Assembly (NCBI RefSeq): GCF_009769735.1
Contig: NZ_WSRO01000002.1
Location: 4,290,001 to 4,354,000, forward strand
Source of the DNA: Streptomyces sp. BA2
GTDB taxonomy: Bacteria; Actinomycetota; Actinomycetes; Streptomycetales; Streptomycetaceae
Direction of reading: 5' to 3'
Length of the DNA: 64,000 bases
This document shows positions 31,927 to 40,625 of the stretch, piece after piece. The first letter of the stretch is position 1; every line of letters begins with the position of its first letter. The position numbers and the translations under genes were made by a program. The notes under the pieces were generated by a model. It was not told the DNA's origin and made no database searches. It saw only the letters and a list, made by a program, of their open reading frames with translations.

Positions 31927-33228
31927 ATGACCATGCCCGTCTCGCGACGCACCGTGCTCCCCCGCCTCCCCCACCGCCGCCCCCGCCCCTCGAAACCCGC
32001 AGCGCTCACCGCGGCCGCCCTGGTCGTGGCGTGTGCGTCCCTGACCACCGCGTGCGGGGTCGTCCCTGGCTCCTCGGGGGGATCCAGGGAAGACCCCGTG
32101 ACCGTCATGACCTGGGCCCCCGAGAAGACCAAGGCGACGAACAAGCCCGGCATCCCCGCGATGGCGCAGGCCTACGCGCGCTGGGTCAACGCGAACGGCG
32201 GCCTCGACGGCCGCAAGCTCAAGGTCATCACCTGCAACGACCACAACGACCCGGTGGGCGCCGCCGACTGCGCCCGCAAGGCGGTCGACATGGAGGTCGC
32301 GGCCGTCGTCGGCTCCTACAGCCAGCACGGCCGGTCCTTCCTCTCCCCCCTCGAAGTCGCCGGCATCCCCTACATCGGCGGATACGGCGTCACCGACGAG
32401 GAGTTCAGCAGCCCCCTGTCGTACCCCGTCAACGGCGGCGAACCGGCGCTCATGGCGGGCAACGGACGTCAGCTCGCCGCCCGCTGCGAGCGCGTCTCCC
32501 TCGTACGCCCCGACACGATCGCCGGCGACGACCTTCCCAAGCTCCTGGACGCGGGGCTCGCCGAGGGCCACGCCAGGTCCTCCGCCGACATACGGGCCCC
32601 CGAGGACGGCACCGACTTCACGGCTCAGGCCGAGCAGGCCCTGGAGCGCGCGGGAACGGGCGGCTGCGTGACGGCGGCGCTCGGCGAGCGCACGGACACG
32701 TTCTACGACTCCTACCGGCGCACCGAGGACGCGTACCCCACCGCGAAGATCTCCTCCGTGCTCGGCAGCGTCGACCAGTCCCTCGTCGACCGCACGGGCG
32801 GCGGCAACGGACCGTACGAAGGCGCCTACCTCACCGGCTGGTATCCGGCGGCCAGCGATCCCCGCTGGGACGACATGCGCGAGGTCATCCGCCAGCAGGC
32901 CTTCGGCGACAACCGGGTCGACCCGACGGACGCGGGCGTGCAGACGACGTGGATCGCCTACACCGTCCTGAAGCAGACCGTCGAGTCGCTCGACGGCGGC
33001 GAGGTCTCGTCGCGGACGCTGCGGCGGGCACTGGACGACGGGCTCAAGGTGGAGACCGGCGGGCTGACGCCCACCCTGAGCTGGCGCTTCAAGGACATGC
33101 TCGCGGCGAGCGACTTCCCGCGCCTGGTCAACGCCGACGTCACGTTCCAGATGGTGCGCGACGGGCGCCTGGTGCCGGCCCGCAAGGGGTTCGTGAACGT
33201 CTCGAAGACCCTGGAGCAGGTGAGGTGA
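31927..33228 (+). CDS. ABC transporter solute-binding lipoprotein (branched-chain amino acid type)
   Basis: A 433-residue extracytoplasmic binding protein of the Leu/Ile/Val-type periplasmic-binding fold. A twin-arginine-like basic tail, a hydrophobic stretch (AALTAAALVVACASLTTAC) and the lipobox TTAC mark a lipoprotein signal. The mature part has YARWVNANGGLDGRKLKVIT and VGSYSQHGRSFLSPLEVAGI, characteristic of the family, and later a QTTWIAYTVLKQTVESLDGG helix. No permease or ATPase gene adjoins it, so it may be an orphan sensor or serve a transporter elsewhere. The start is uncertain: ATG 31927 and ATG 31900 are possible and neither has a strong ribosome-binding site. Confidence 0.88.
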   Translation: MTMPVSRRTVLPRLPHRRPRPSKPAALTAAALVVACASLTTACGVVPGSSGGSREDPVTVMTWAPEKTKATNKPGIPAMAQAYARWVNANGGLDGRKLKVITCNDHNDPVGAADCARKAVDMEVAAVVGSYSQHGRSFLSPLEVAGIPYIGGYGVTDEEFSSPLSYPVNGGEPALMAGNGRQLAARCERVSLVRPDTIAGDDLPKLLDAGLAEGHARSSADIRAPEDGTDFTAQAEQALERAGTGGCVTAALGERTDTFYDSYRRTEDAYPTAKISSVLGSVDQSLVDRTGGGNGPYEGAYLTGWYPAASDPRWDDMREVIRQQAFGDNRVDPTDAGVQTTWIAYTVLKQTVESLDGGEVSSRTLRRALDDGLKVETGGLTPTLSWRFKDMLAASDFPRLVNADVTFQMVRDGRLVPARKGFVNVSKTLEQVR

Positions 33229-33276
33229 CCCCGGCTCCAGGGCCCCCGCCAGTCCTCCTGAAGCCCCCCGCCAGTC

Positions 33277-35238
33277 CTAGAGCTGCGACTTGTCGCGCGT
33301 CGTGAGCCCGTACTGCTTGGCGATGGCGTTCCACAGCCCGGCCGCTTCCTGCTTGGCCGTGGTCGCCTCGCCGCTCGACTTGTTCCCTGCGACCGCCTGC
33401 GGCGTCGTGCGGGCGTGCCCCTTCTTGCAGCCCTTCTTGCCCGCGACCTGACCCGCCCACGCGGCGTAGTGGTTGTCGGCCGCTGCCGACGCCTTCCAGG
33501 CCTTGGTGAGAGAGGCCGTCAGCTGGGCGTTGGCCGGGAGCTTGTCCACGGAGAGCCCCGAGAGGCGCGTGACCAGGCCGTTGCGCTGCTTGGCCGCGTT
33601 GCGCAGATCGGTGGCCGACTGGGCGAGGTCGGTGCACTTTCCTACGTTGCGTACGGCGGCGATCACCGAGTCACGGCTGTTGTTGCTGTCGGCGAGGAGC
33701 TTGTCCAGGGCGACGGCCTGCTCCTTGGCGGGGTCGACGGACGGCGAGGGTTTCTCGTCGGCGGGCGCGGACTCGGAGACGGTCTGGGGAGTGTCCTTCT
33801 CCTCGTCACCGCCGCCGCTGAGGAGGGCGCCCGCTCCGACGCCGATCAGCGCTATGACGACACCGGCGGCCACGAAGATCGGCACCTTCGACCCGGTTCG
33901 GCCGCCACCGTGCGGCGCGGGAGCGGCGGCGGCTGCGGCTCGGCGCGATGCCCGGCCCCCGCCGTCGCCGTGGCCGTGCGCGGCGGGCTGCGGCGGCTCG
34001 AAGCGGGGCATCTGCTGCGTCGACGCGGGGCCTTCGGGCTCCGCCTGCTCGGTACGGAAGAGACTGTCGAACTCGGCGGGCGGCTGCCGGTCGCCCGGGG
34101 CGCCGGGCCGTATCCCGAAGGGTGCCTTGCCGGGCTCCGCGGGCACGGGGGCGATGAACTGCGTGGGCTCGTTGTCCGAACCGGCCGCCGGGGGCATGGG
34201 CGCACCCGGCATGGGCGCGCGCCCCAGGAACTGCGTGGCCTCCCCCGCGGGCGCCTCGGGCGGCAGGGCGCCGGGGGCTACGGGGGGTATGTACTGCGTG
34301 GCGCCTTCGTCGACGCCGGGTCCGGCCCCGGCTCCGGCGCCGGCGCCGGGAGTCGCGGGTATGTACTGCGTGGCATCCGCGTCACCCGCGGCGGCGGGCG
34401 GCAGCGGTGCGAGGCCTCCCGCGACAGGCGGCAGGGGCGCGCCCGCACCGGAGCCACCGGCGGGAAGCTGCCCGGCCTGGGCGGCGGGCGGAAGCGGCTG
34501 TCCCGCCTGGGGAAGCGACTGGCCGGGCCGGCCGGGGTACGAGGCATCGGCGGGCTGCCCGGCGTGGGCCCCGCCCGGCGCCTGTCTCGCGTGGGCGCCA
34601 CTCGCGGGCTGCCCCGCGTGGGCCCCGCCCGAGCCCTGCCCCGCGTACGGCACATCGGTGGCGGGCTGACCCGCGTGCTGGCCGCCGGGAGCGTGGCTTG
34701 CGTGCTGACCGCCCTGGGGCTGGCCGCCCTGCGGCTGACCCGCGTACTGGCCGCCCTGGGGCTGCACGCCGTACGGCGCGCCCGTGCGCTGCGGCGCCCC
34801 GTAGGAGGCACCCTGCGCCTGATCCCCGTACGCGCCGGCAGGACCCTGAGCGCCGTAGGGCTGGCCTCCGTACGAAGCGTCGGCATGCGGGCCACCGTAA
34901 GAAGCGCCCTGCGTGTAGTCCTGCTGCTGTGCGTGCTGCTGCTGTGCCTGCTGCGCGCCCTCGGCGGGCATCGGGGTGCCCGCGCCGTACGACTGCTGCT
35001 GGTGCTGCTGGCCGGGCGCGGGGTCCCACGCCTGGCCCGAGCCGGGCGGCGGGTCCGCGGGGGCCGGGCCCCACGGCTGGCCCCAGGGGCTGCCGCCCGC
35101 GGGGGCCACGTGGTCGCCGGTGGTGCCGGGCATCAAGGGCTCGCTTCCGTCGGCAGGCAGCACGATGCCTTCGTGCGCGTGCCGGTCCGCGGGATGCGGA
35201 TCGGAGGAAGCGGCGCCCTGCCCGCTCTGCTGCGTCAC
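33277..35238 (-). CDS. Large disordered single-pass membrane protein with TQ(Y/F) motifs
   Basis: A 653-residue protein with about 430 residues of low-complexity Gln/Gly/Pro/Ala-rich cytoplasmic sequence, then a basic patch (GRASRRAAAAA), one membrane helix (VPIFVAAGVVIALIGVGAGA, about 468-487) and an external domain of about 165 residues with a helical SDKLLADSNNSRDSVI-type region. The disordered part contains repeated threonine motifs DATQYIP, GATQYIP, EATQFLG and EPTQFIAP plus STQQMP. These resemble phosphothreonine docking motifs for FHA domains or Ser/Thr kinase sites. Glutamine-rich repeats (GQPQGG, AGQPA) dominate the first third. Homologues appear widespread in Streptomyces but I know no assigned function. 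Confidence 0.85.
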   Translation of the reverse strand: MTQQSGQGAASSDPHPADRHAHEGIVLPADGSEPLMPGTTGDHVAPAGGSPWGQPWGPAPADPPPGSGQAWDPAPGQQHQQQSYGAGTPMPAEGAQQAQQQHAQQQDYTQGASYGGPHADASYGGQPYGAQGPAGAYGDQAQGASYGAPQRTGAPYGVQPQGGQYAGQPQGGQPQGGQHASHAPGGQHAGQPATDVPYAGQGSGGAHAGQPASGAHARQAPGGAHAGQPADASYPGRPGQSLPQAGQPLPPAAQAGQLPAGGSGAGAPLPPVAGGLAPLPPAAAGDADATQYIPATPGAGAGAGAGPGVDEGATQYIPPVAPGALPPEAPAGEATQFLGRAPMPGAPMPPAAGSDNEPTQFIAPVPAEPGKAPFGIRPGAPGDRQPPAEFDSLFRTEQAEPEGPASTQQMPRFEPPQPAAHGHGDGGGRASRRAAAAAAPAPHGGGRTGSKVPIFVAAGVVIALIGVGAGALLSGGGDEEKDTPQTVSESAPADEKPSPSVDPAKEQAVALDKLLADSNNSRDSVIAAVRNVGKCTDLAQSATDLRNAAKQRNGLVTRLSGLSVDKLPANAQLTASLTKAWKASAAADNHYAAWAGQVAGKKGCKKGHARTTPQAVAGNKSSGEATTAKQEAAGLWNAIAKQYGLTTRDKSQL

Positions 35239-35523
35239 CGGGACTCCTACGAATGGGGGACCTACGGAACCGTCGGCTCACGCTACCGGGTCGCCACAGC
35301 CGTCTGCCACGCAGCTCAAACCTCCAGCACCGCATCAATCGCTGAAGTAACAAAAGCTCTCCGCGAAACGCTGATTACGTCACCAGGAAGGATCGGTCGC
35401 GTACGGGAGTTTGCCGTTCACGGTGCGGAAAGGGCGGGGACGGGCCACGTTCACGGGTGCGCGACACACCTCACAAACTCTTCACGCACCACGAACCCCT
35501 CACCCGCCCGATCCCGCGCTCCT

Positions 35524-36912
35524 TCACGCCGCCTGGATGTCCATCCGTGCCCCGAACTCCCTTACCACCGGCTCCTCCCGGTACGGGTCGAGCCGCTGCT
35601 GGAAGTCCTCCAGGTACTCGGCGCCGCGGTTCGACCGCAGCGTGCCGAGCAGTTCGACCGCCTTCAGGCCCGTGTGGCACGCCTGCTCGACCTCCCGGCG
35701 CTGCACCTGCGCCGTGGCGAGCAGGACCAGACCGATCGCCCGCCGCCGCGCCCGTGTCTCCGGATGCCCCGCGAGGGACTCCTCGGCACTGCGCGCCGCC
35801 GCGTCCGCCTGCCCCAAGTCACGGTGACAATGAGCCAGTTCATCGGCCAGATATGCGTGGTCGAAGTGCTTGATCCACACCGGGTCGTCGCCCGAGTCCG
35901 CTTCCCCTGACGCCCGGTCCATCGCCTCGACCGCACGGCCCGCGACGACCTGCGTGGAGCGCCCGTCCCCGAGCAGCGCGTGCCCCCTCGCCTCCGCGGC
36001 GTAGAACATGGCTTCCGCGCGCGGGGTGACCCGCCCGCGCGTCCCCTCCTGGGCCGCCCGCGCCAACTGCGCGATCTCCCGCGGGTTGCCGAGCTGGGCC
36101 GCGAGATGGCTCATGGACGCGGCGAGTACGTAACCGCCGTATCCCCGGTCGCCCGCCGCCTGCGCGAGCCGCAGCGCCTGGATGTAGTAGCGCTGGGCCA
36201 GGCCCGGCTGGCCCGTGTCCACCGCCATGTACCCGGCGAGCTCCGTCAACCGCGCGACGGCCGCGAACAGTTCGCGCCCCACCGCCTCGCGGTACGAACC
36301 GGCGAGCAGCCCCGACACCACACTGTTCAGGTAGTGCACGACGACCGGCCGCACATGCCCGCTGCCGTACTGGTGGTCCAGCTGCGTCAGCGCCTCCGTC
36401 ATGGCCCGCACCGCCGCCACGTCACAGAGCCCGACCCGCGGCCCGGCCATCCGGCCGACCTGTGCGTCCGGGGACGAGATCAGCCAGTCGCGGCTCGGCT
36501 CGACGAGCGCGGACGCGGCGACGGAAGAGCCGGACAGGAAGTCCCGCCGTCCCACGTCGCTGCGCCACAGCTCGCAGACCTGCTCGATGGCGCCGAGCAC
36601 GGTGGGCGAGAACTGCAGTCCGACGCCGGAGGCGAGGTTCTTGCCGTTCGCCATGCCGATCTCGTCGATCGTGACCGTCCGGCCCAGCTTGCGGCCAAGG
36701 GCCTCCGCGATGATGCCGGGCGCCCTGCCGCGCGGCTGCTGACCGCGCAGCCACCGGGCGACCGACGTCTTGTCGTAGCGCAGATCGAGACCGTGCTCCG
36801 CGCCGCACATGTTGACCCGGCGGGCCAGGCCCGCGTTCGAGCAACCCGCTTCCTGAATGAGTGCCTGCAGCCTTTCGTTGGGCTGCCGCGCGACGAGCGG
36901 CCTTGCGGCCAT
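35524..36912 (-). CDS. NsdA-like transcriptional regulator with TPR-type C-terminus
   Basis: A 462-residue regulator. The N-terminus has an XRE-type helix-turn-helix (QALIQEAGCSNAGLARRVNM then YDKTSVARWLRGQQP, about 14-62). The rest is a helical TPR-like array including GLAQRYYIQALRLAQAAGDR and GQADAAARSAEESLAGHPET. NsdA-type proteins of Streptomyces are negative regulators of aerial development and antibiotic production. Whether this is a direct orthologue is unsure. ATG 36912 follows AGGGGG with six intervening bases, and the frame extends seven codons further upstream. It is convergent with the repeat-rich membrane protein and divergent from the primase/polymerase-like gene across an AT-richer gap of about 300 bases. 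Confidence 0.88.
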   Translation of the reverse strand: MAARPLVARQPNERLQALIQEAGCSNAGLARRVNMCGAEHGLDLRYDKTSVARWLRGQQPRGRAPGIIAEALGRKLGRTVTIDEIGMANGKNLASGVGLQFSPTVLGAIEQVCELWRSDVGRRDFLSGSSVAASALVEPSRDWLISSPDAQVGRMAGPRVGLCDVAAVRAMTEALTQLDHQYGSGHVRPVVVHYLNSVVSGLLAGSYREAVGRELFAAVARLTELAGYMAVDTGQPGLAQRYYIQALRLAQAAGDRGYGGYVLAASMSHLAAQLGNPREIAQLARAAQEGTRGRVTPRAEAMFYAAEARGHALLGDGRSTQVVAGRAVEAMDRASGEADSGDDPVWIKHFDHAYLADELAHCHRDLGQADAAARSAEESLAGHPETRARRRAIGLVLLATAQVQRREVEQACHTGLKAVELLGTLRSNRGAEYLEDFQQRLDPYREEPVVREFGARMDIQAA

Positions 36913-37210
36913 GGCGTACCCCCTGATGTGCACCGTGGTTCATCTGGACGAGGGGGCCGGAATCAGCCACCCCAGATGATCAATGCCCTTGGGACAAACG
37001 GAAGATGCACCACAAACGGACGATAAGTCAGCAACTGGGCATCTTCGGAGTGCCACAGCCTTGGCTACCCGCACATGGAACCCATTCCCCATGCGCGCCC
37101 CCGCCCGTGCACCCATGCGCCCCACATGCAGGATCGATGCTCCGCCCCCGCGCACGCGACAGCCGTAACCGTAGGTGTCGGGCGGAGTTGAGAAGTCCGT
37201 GGAAGAGACC
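36913..37210. other. Divergent promoter gap
   Basis: About 300 bases between the NsdA-like gene and the primase/polymerase-like gene. It is less GC-rich than its surroundings near 36975-37050 and should carry both promoters. No ORF, hairpin or repeat worth naming was found. Confidence 0.4.
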
Positions 37211-37858
37211 ATGGGAGTCACGTCAGCCGCGCACATTCCGAAGCAGCGCGGAGAATCCTTGCTGGACACGGCCGTGCGATACGCGGAAGAGCGCCACTGG
37301 GACGTGTTCCCCGGGACGTGGCTCGAGTCCGTCGAGGGGGCCGAAATCTGCTCGTGCGGTGACACGGCGTGCACGACACCCGGTTCGCACCCGGCGCGCG
37401 AGGACTGGGCCACGCAGGCGACGGGCAGCGCGACCGTCGCAAGGCGGCTCTGGTCCAAGCAGCCGAAGTCGTCGATCCTGCTGCCGACGGGCCGTACGTT
37501 CGACGCGATCGACGTGCCGGAGACAGCCGGTTTCCTCGCGCTCGCCCGCATGGAGCGGATGGAACTGACGCTCGGCCCCGTGACGTGCACACCCGACCGC
37601 AGGATGCAGTTCTTCGTCCTCCCCGGAGCCACGGCCAAGGTGCCTGACCTGGTACGCAAGTTGGGGTGGCCGCCGGCCGCGATCGACCTCCAGGCACTGG
37701 GCGAGGGCTCGTACGTCGCGGCGCCGCCCACGCGGTTCGGAGCTTCCGGCGCCGTGCAGTGGGCGTGCCGCCCCACGGCGGCGAACCGTTGGCTCCCCGA
37801 CGCGGAGGAGATCATCTCGCCGCTGGCGTACGCGTGCGGGCGCGAGGCGCGGCGGTAG
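37211..37858 (+). CDS. Bifunctional primase/polymerase (Prim-Pol) N-terminal domain protein
   Basis: A 215-residue protein matching the N-terminal part of bifunctional DNA primase/polymerases. Seen are YAEERHWDVFPGTWLES (about 24-40), the small cysteine-containing segment CSCGDTACTTPGSHPA (about 48-63) and LLPTGRTFDAIDVPETAGF. Helicase or C-terminal domains are lacking. Such short Prim-Pol-like proteins are common in Streptomyces chromosomes and may act in DNA repair or regulation rather than replication of an element. The acidic triad expected of an active polymerase is not certain. ATG 37211 is preceded by GGAAGAG. A strong terminator follows. Confidence 0.82.
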   Translation: MGVTSAAHIPKQRGESLLDTAVRYAEERHWDVFPGTWLESVEGAEICSCGDTACTTPGSHPAREDWATQATGSATVARRLWSKQPKSSILLPTGRTFDAIDVPETAGFLALARMERMELTLGPVTCTPDRRMQFFVLPGATAKVPDLVRKLGWPPAAIDLQALGEGSYVAAPPTRFGASGAVQWACRPTAANRWLPDAEEIISPLAYACGREARR

Positions 37859-37876
37859 CGGGCACAGGGGGCGCAG

Positions 37877-37915
37877 ACGCCGGACGGGCTGGATTTCCAG
37901 CCCGTCCGGCGTTTT
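37877..37915 (+). terminator. Rho-independent terminator, 16-bp stem plus T run
   Basis: ACGCCGGACGGGCTGG (37877-37892) pairs perfectly with CCAGCCCGTCCGGCGT (37897-37912) around ATTT, followed by TTT. The same CGCCGGACGGGCTG sequence forms the terminator at 55815-55847. Confidence 0.9.
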
Positions 37916-37964
37916 GGCTTCCGACCGACGTATCGTGCGGAAACGGCGACGAAGGGCGGACACG

Positions 37965-38747
37965 GTGAGCGGAGAAGTACCGGCAGCGGTAAGGGTGCAG
38001 GGGCTGTGGAAGGCCTTCGGCCAGCAGATCGCCGTCGCCGGGATCGACCTCACCCTGCCCGCGGGCAAGTTCATCGGCCTCGTGGGCCCGAACGGCGCCG
38101 GAAAGACCACGACCCTGTCCATGGTGACCGGACTGCTGCGCCCCGACCGGGGCACGGTCGAAGTCGTCGGCCACGACGTATGGACCGACCCCGTCCAGGT
38201 CAAGGCCCGCATCGGCGTCCTCCCCGAAGGGCTGCGCCTCTTCGAGCGCCTCTCGGGACGCGAACTCCTCGCGTACACCGGCCGGCTGCGCGGGCTCCCC
38301 GGCGACGAGGTCGACAAGCGAGCCACCCAGCTCCTGGACGTACTGGACCTCGCGGGCGCCCAGCACAAACTGGTCGTCGACTACTCGACGGGCATGCGGA
38401 AGAAGATCGGTCTCGCCGCCGCCCTGCTCCACAACCCCGAAGTCCTCTTCCTCGATGAGCCCTTCGAGGGCGTCGACCCGGTCTCCGCGCAGACCATCCG
38501 CGGCGTCCTGGAGCGCTACACCGCATCCGGGGCGACGGTCGTCTTCTCGTCGCACGTCATGGAACTCGTCGAATCGCTCTGCGACTGGGTCGCCGTGATG
38601 GCGGCGGGCCGCATCCGCGCCCAGGGCACCCTCGCCGAGGTGCGCGGCGCCGCCCCCTCGCTCCAGCAGGCGTTCCTGGAACTGGTCGGCGCGAACGGCC
38701 GCGACACCGGCTCGCACCTCGACTGGCTGGGCGGCGGCGCCCGATGA
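37965..38747 (+). CDS. ABC transporter ATP-binding protein
   Basis: A 260-residue ABC ATPase. Walker A is GPNGAGKTTTLS (about 46-57), the signature is the degenerate YSTGMRKKIGLAAALLHNPE (about 140-159), Walker B is VLFLDEPFEGVD, and the H-loop is SSHVMELVE. It lies closest to the exporter type that moves membrane substrates (ABC-2 class). GTG 37965 begins after GGGCGGA, while an upstream in-frame start would overlap the terminator. It overlaps the permease gene by four bases (ATGA), so both proteins form one transporter. The substrate is unknown. Confidence 0.93.
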   Translation: MSGEVPAAVRVQGLWKAFGQQIAVAGIDLTLPAGKFIGLVGPNGAGKTTTLSMVTGLLRPDRGTVEVVGHDVWTDPVQVKARIGVLPEGLRLFERLSGRELLAYTGRLRGLPGDEVDKRATQLLDVLDLAGAQHKLVVDYSTGMRKKIGLAAALLHNPEVLFLDEPFEGVDPVSAQTIRGVLERYTASGATVVFSSHVMELVESLCDWVAVMAAGRIRAQGTLAEVRGAAPSLQQAFLELVGANGRDTGSHLDWLGGGAR

Positions 38748-40339
38748 GCACGGCGACCTCCCCCTCGGTCACCCCCGTCTTCGTACGGCTGAAGCTCTCC
38801 CTCCTGCGCAACGGCCTGCACCAGTCGACAGGACGCCGCGCCGCCTACATCGCGTCGGTCGTCGCTGCACTCCTCGTCGCCGCCCTCCAGCTCCTGGGCC
38901 TGATCGCCCTGCGCGGCAACGAACACGCCGCCACCGTCTCCGTCCTGCTCACCGCCGTACTCGCGCTCGGCTGGGCGGTGATGCCGCTGTTCTTCCCCAG
39001 CGGCGACGAGACCCTCGACCCCACCCGCCTGGTGATGCTGCCGCTGCGTCCCCGGCCGCTGGTGCGCGCGCTCCTCGTCGCCTCCCTGGTCGGCATCGGC
39101 CCGCTCTTCACCCTCTGCCTCGCGCTCGGCTCGGTCATCGCGCTCGCGCACGGCGCGGCGGCGGCCGTCACCGGCGTCCTCGCCATCGCCCTCACCCTGC
39201 TCATCTGCGTGGCCCTGGCGCGCACCGTCGCAGCCGCCAACATCCGCCTCCTGACCAGCCGCAAAGGACGCGACCTCGCGGTCCTGAGCGGCCTGGTCAT
39301 CGCGGTCGGCGCGCAGGTCGTCAACTTCGGGGCGCAGCGGCTCGGTTCGTCGGGGCTCTCGCAGCTCGACCCGGCGGCGGACGTCGTGCGCTGGATCCCG
39401 CCCGCGTCGGCGATCGGCGCGGTCGGCTCGGTGAGCGGGGGCTCGTACGCGACGGGAATCACCCAACTCGTACTGAGCGCCGCGGCTCTCGCCGCCCTCC
39501 TCGCCCTCTGGCAGCGCAGCCTGACCCGCCTGATGACGACCCCGGACGGCTCGACGCTCGCGGCGGCGGAACCCACCAAGGCGCGCGCGACGCACGGCCT
39601 GGGGCGTCTGCTCCCCGGCGGACGCACCGGCACGGTCATGGAACGCAGCCTGCGCTACGTGTGGCGCGACCCGAAGACGAAGGCGGCCTGGGTGACGTCC
39701 CTGGCCATCGGGCTCATCGTGCCGCTCTTCAACGCACTCCAGGGGACCGGCTCGATCTACTTCGCGTGCTTCGCGGCCGGGATGCTCGGCGTCCTCATGT
39801 ACAACCAGTTCGGCCAGGACACGTCGGCATTCTGGATGGTCGCGATGACGATCTCGTCGACGTACGACGCGTACGCGGAACTCCGCGCCCGCGCCCTGGC
39901 CCTCCTCGTGATCACCCTCCCGTACGCGACGCTGGTGACGGTCATCACGGCGGCCGTGCTCGGCGACTGGACCGGCCTCGCGGAGGCGCTGGGCCTCTCC
40001 TTCGCGCTGCTCGGCGCGATGCTGGCGACGGGCGCCTGGTCATCGGCGCGCTTCCCTTACTCCATCCCACAGGAGGGCTACAAGAACGTGGCCCCCGGGC
40101 AGGCGGGCCTGGCCTGGATCTCGATCTTCGGCGGGATGGTCGCGGCGGCACTGCTCTGCGCCCCGGTGCTCGCCTTCACCATCTGGCTGCACGTCTCGGG
40201 AGAGAGCTCCTGGTCGTGGGTGCTGCTGCCACTGGGCGGGGCGTACGGAGCGTTGATCACGTACGTGGGCCTGCGGCTCGCGGCGCCGAGGGTGGCGCGG
40301 CGGCTGCCTGAGATCCTGACGGCGGTCAGCAGGGGCTGA
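38744..40339 (+). CDS. ABC transporter permease
   Basis: A 531-residue membrane protein with about 12 predicted helices, e.g. AAYIASVVAALLVAALQLLG near the N-terminus and VAAALLCAPVLAFTIWLHVS near the C-terminus. It couples with the ATPase encoded immediately upstream. The two halves may reflect a fused dimeric permease, because ABC-2 subunits usually have six helices. The substrate is unknown. It is followed by a hairpin-rich gap and a convergent iscB gene. Confidence 0.9.
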   Translation: MSTATSPSVTPVFVRLKLSLLRNGLHQSTGRRAAYIASVVAALLVAALQLLGLIALRGNEHAATVSVLLTAVLALGWAVMPLFFPSGDETLDPTRLVMLPLRPRPLVRALLVASLVGIGPLFTLCLALGSVIALAHGAAAAVTGVLAIALTLLICVALARTVAAANIRLLTSRKGRDLAVLSGLVIAVGAQVVNFGAQRLGSSGLSQLDPAADVVRWIPPASAIGAVGSVSGGSYATGITQLVLSAAALAALLALWQRSLTRLMTTPDGSTLAAAEPTKARATHGLGRLLPGGRTGTVMERSLRYVWRDPKTKAAWVTSLAIGLIVPLFNALQGTGSIYFACFAAGMLGVLMYNQFGQDTSAFWMVAMTISSTYDAYAELRARALALLVITLPYATLVTVITAAVLGDWTGLAEALGLSFALLGAMLATGAWSSARFPYSIPQEGYKNVAPGQAGLAWISIFGGMVAAALLCAPVLAFTIWLHVSGESSWSWVLLPLGGAYGALITYVGLRLAAPRVARRLPEILTAVSRG

Positions 40340-40372
40340 GGGGCCCCGGGCCACGGAGCTCTGGAACGCAGA

Positions 40373-40446
40373 CGACCCGCGAGCCGTGGTCCCCGCCGTA
40401 CGGAACGGCGGGAGGCCGGCCGGACTCACCGGCGGCTCGCGGGTCG
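40373..40446. terminator. Long hairpin, possible terminator or end of the iscB element
   Basis: CGACCCGCGAGCCG (40373-40386) pairs with CGGCTCGCGGGTCG (40433-40446), with an internal hairpin CCGCCGT/ACGGCGG. It is followed directly by a second inverted repeat, GGTGACTGC (40447-40455) with GCAGTCACC (40536-40544). Lies between convergent genes. It may end both transcripts or mark the right end of the IscB-carrying segment. Confidence 0.6.
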
Positions 40447-40625
40447 GGTGACTGCTTGGGATTGGGCCGGCTGCACGCACATCACACGTGCTGGTCCGGC
40501 GCCGAAATCGAGTTGCGACGACGGGCCACTAGCCCGCAGTCACCTCACGCGTCCGGTTTCCATACATCTGCCGAACCACCTCCTCTCCGTGATGACTCAC
40601 ACCATAGGAACCGGGTCGGCTCGGC

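Noticed and set aside
40340..40625. tRNA or cloverleaf RNA downstream of the ABC permease
   Set aside because: Although hairpins fold into a multi-arm shape, no tRNA anticodon arm or T-loop consensus is present.
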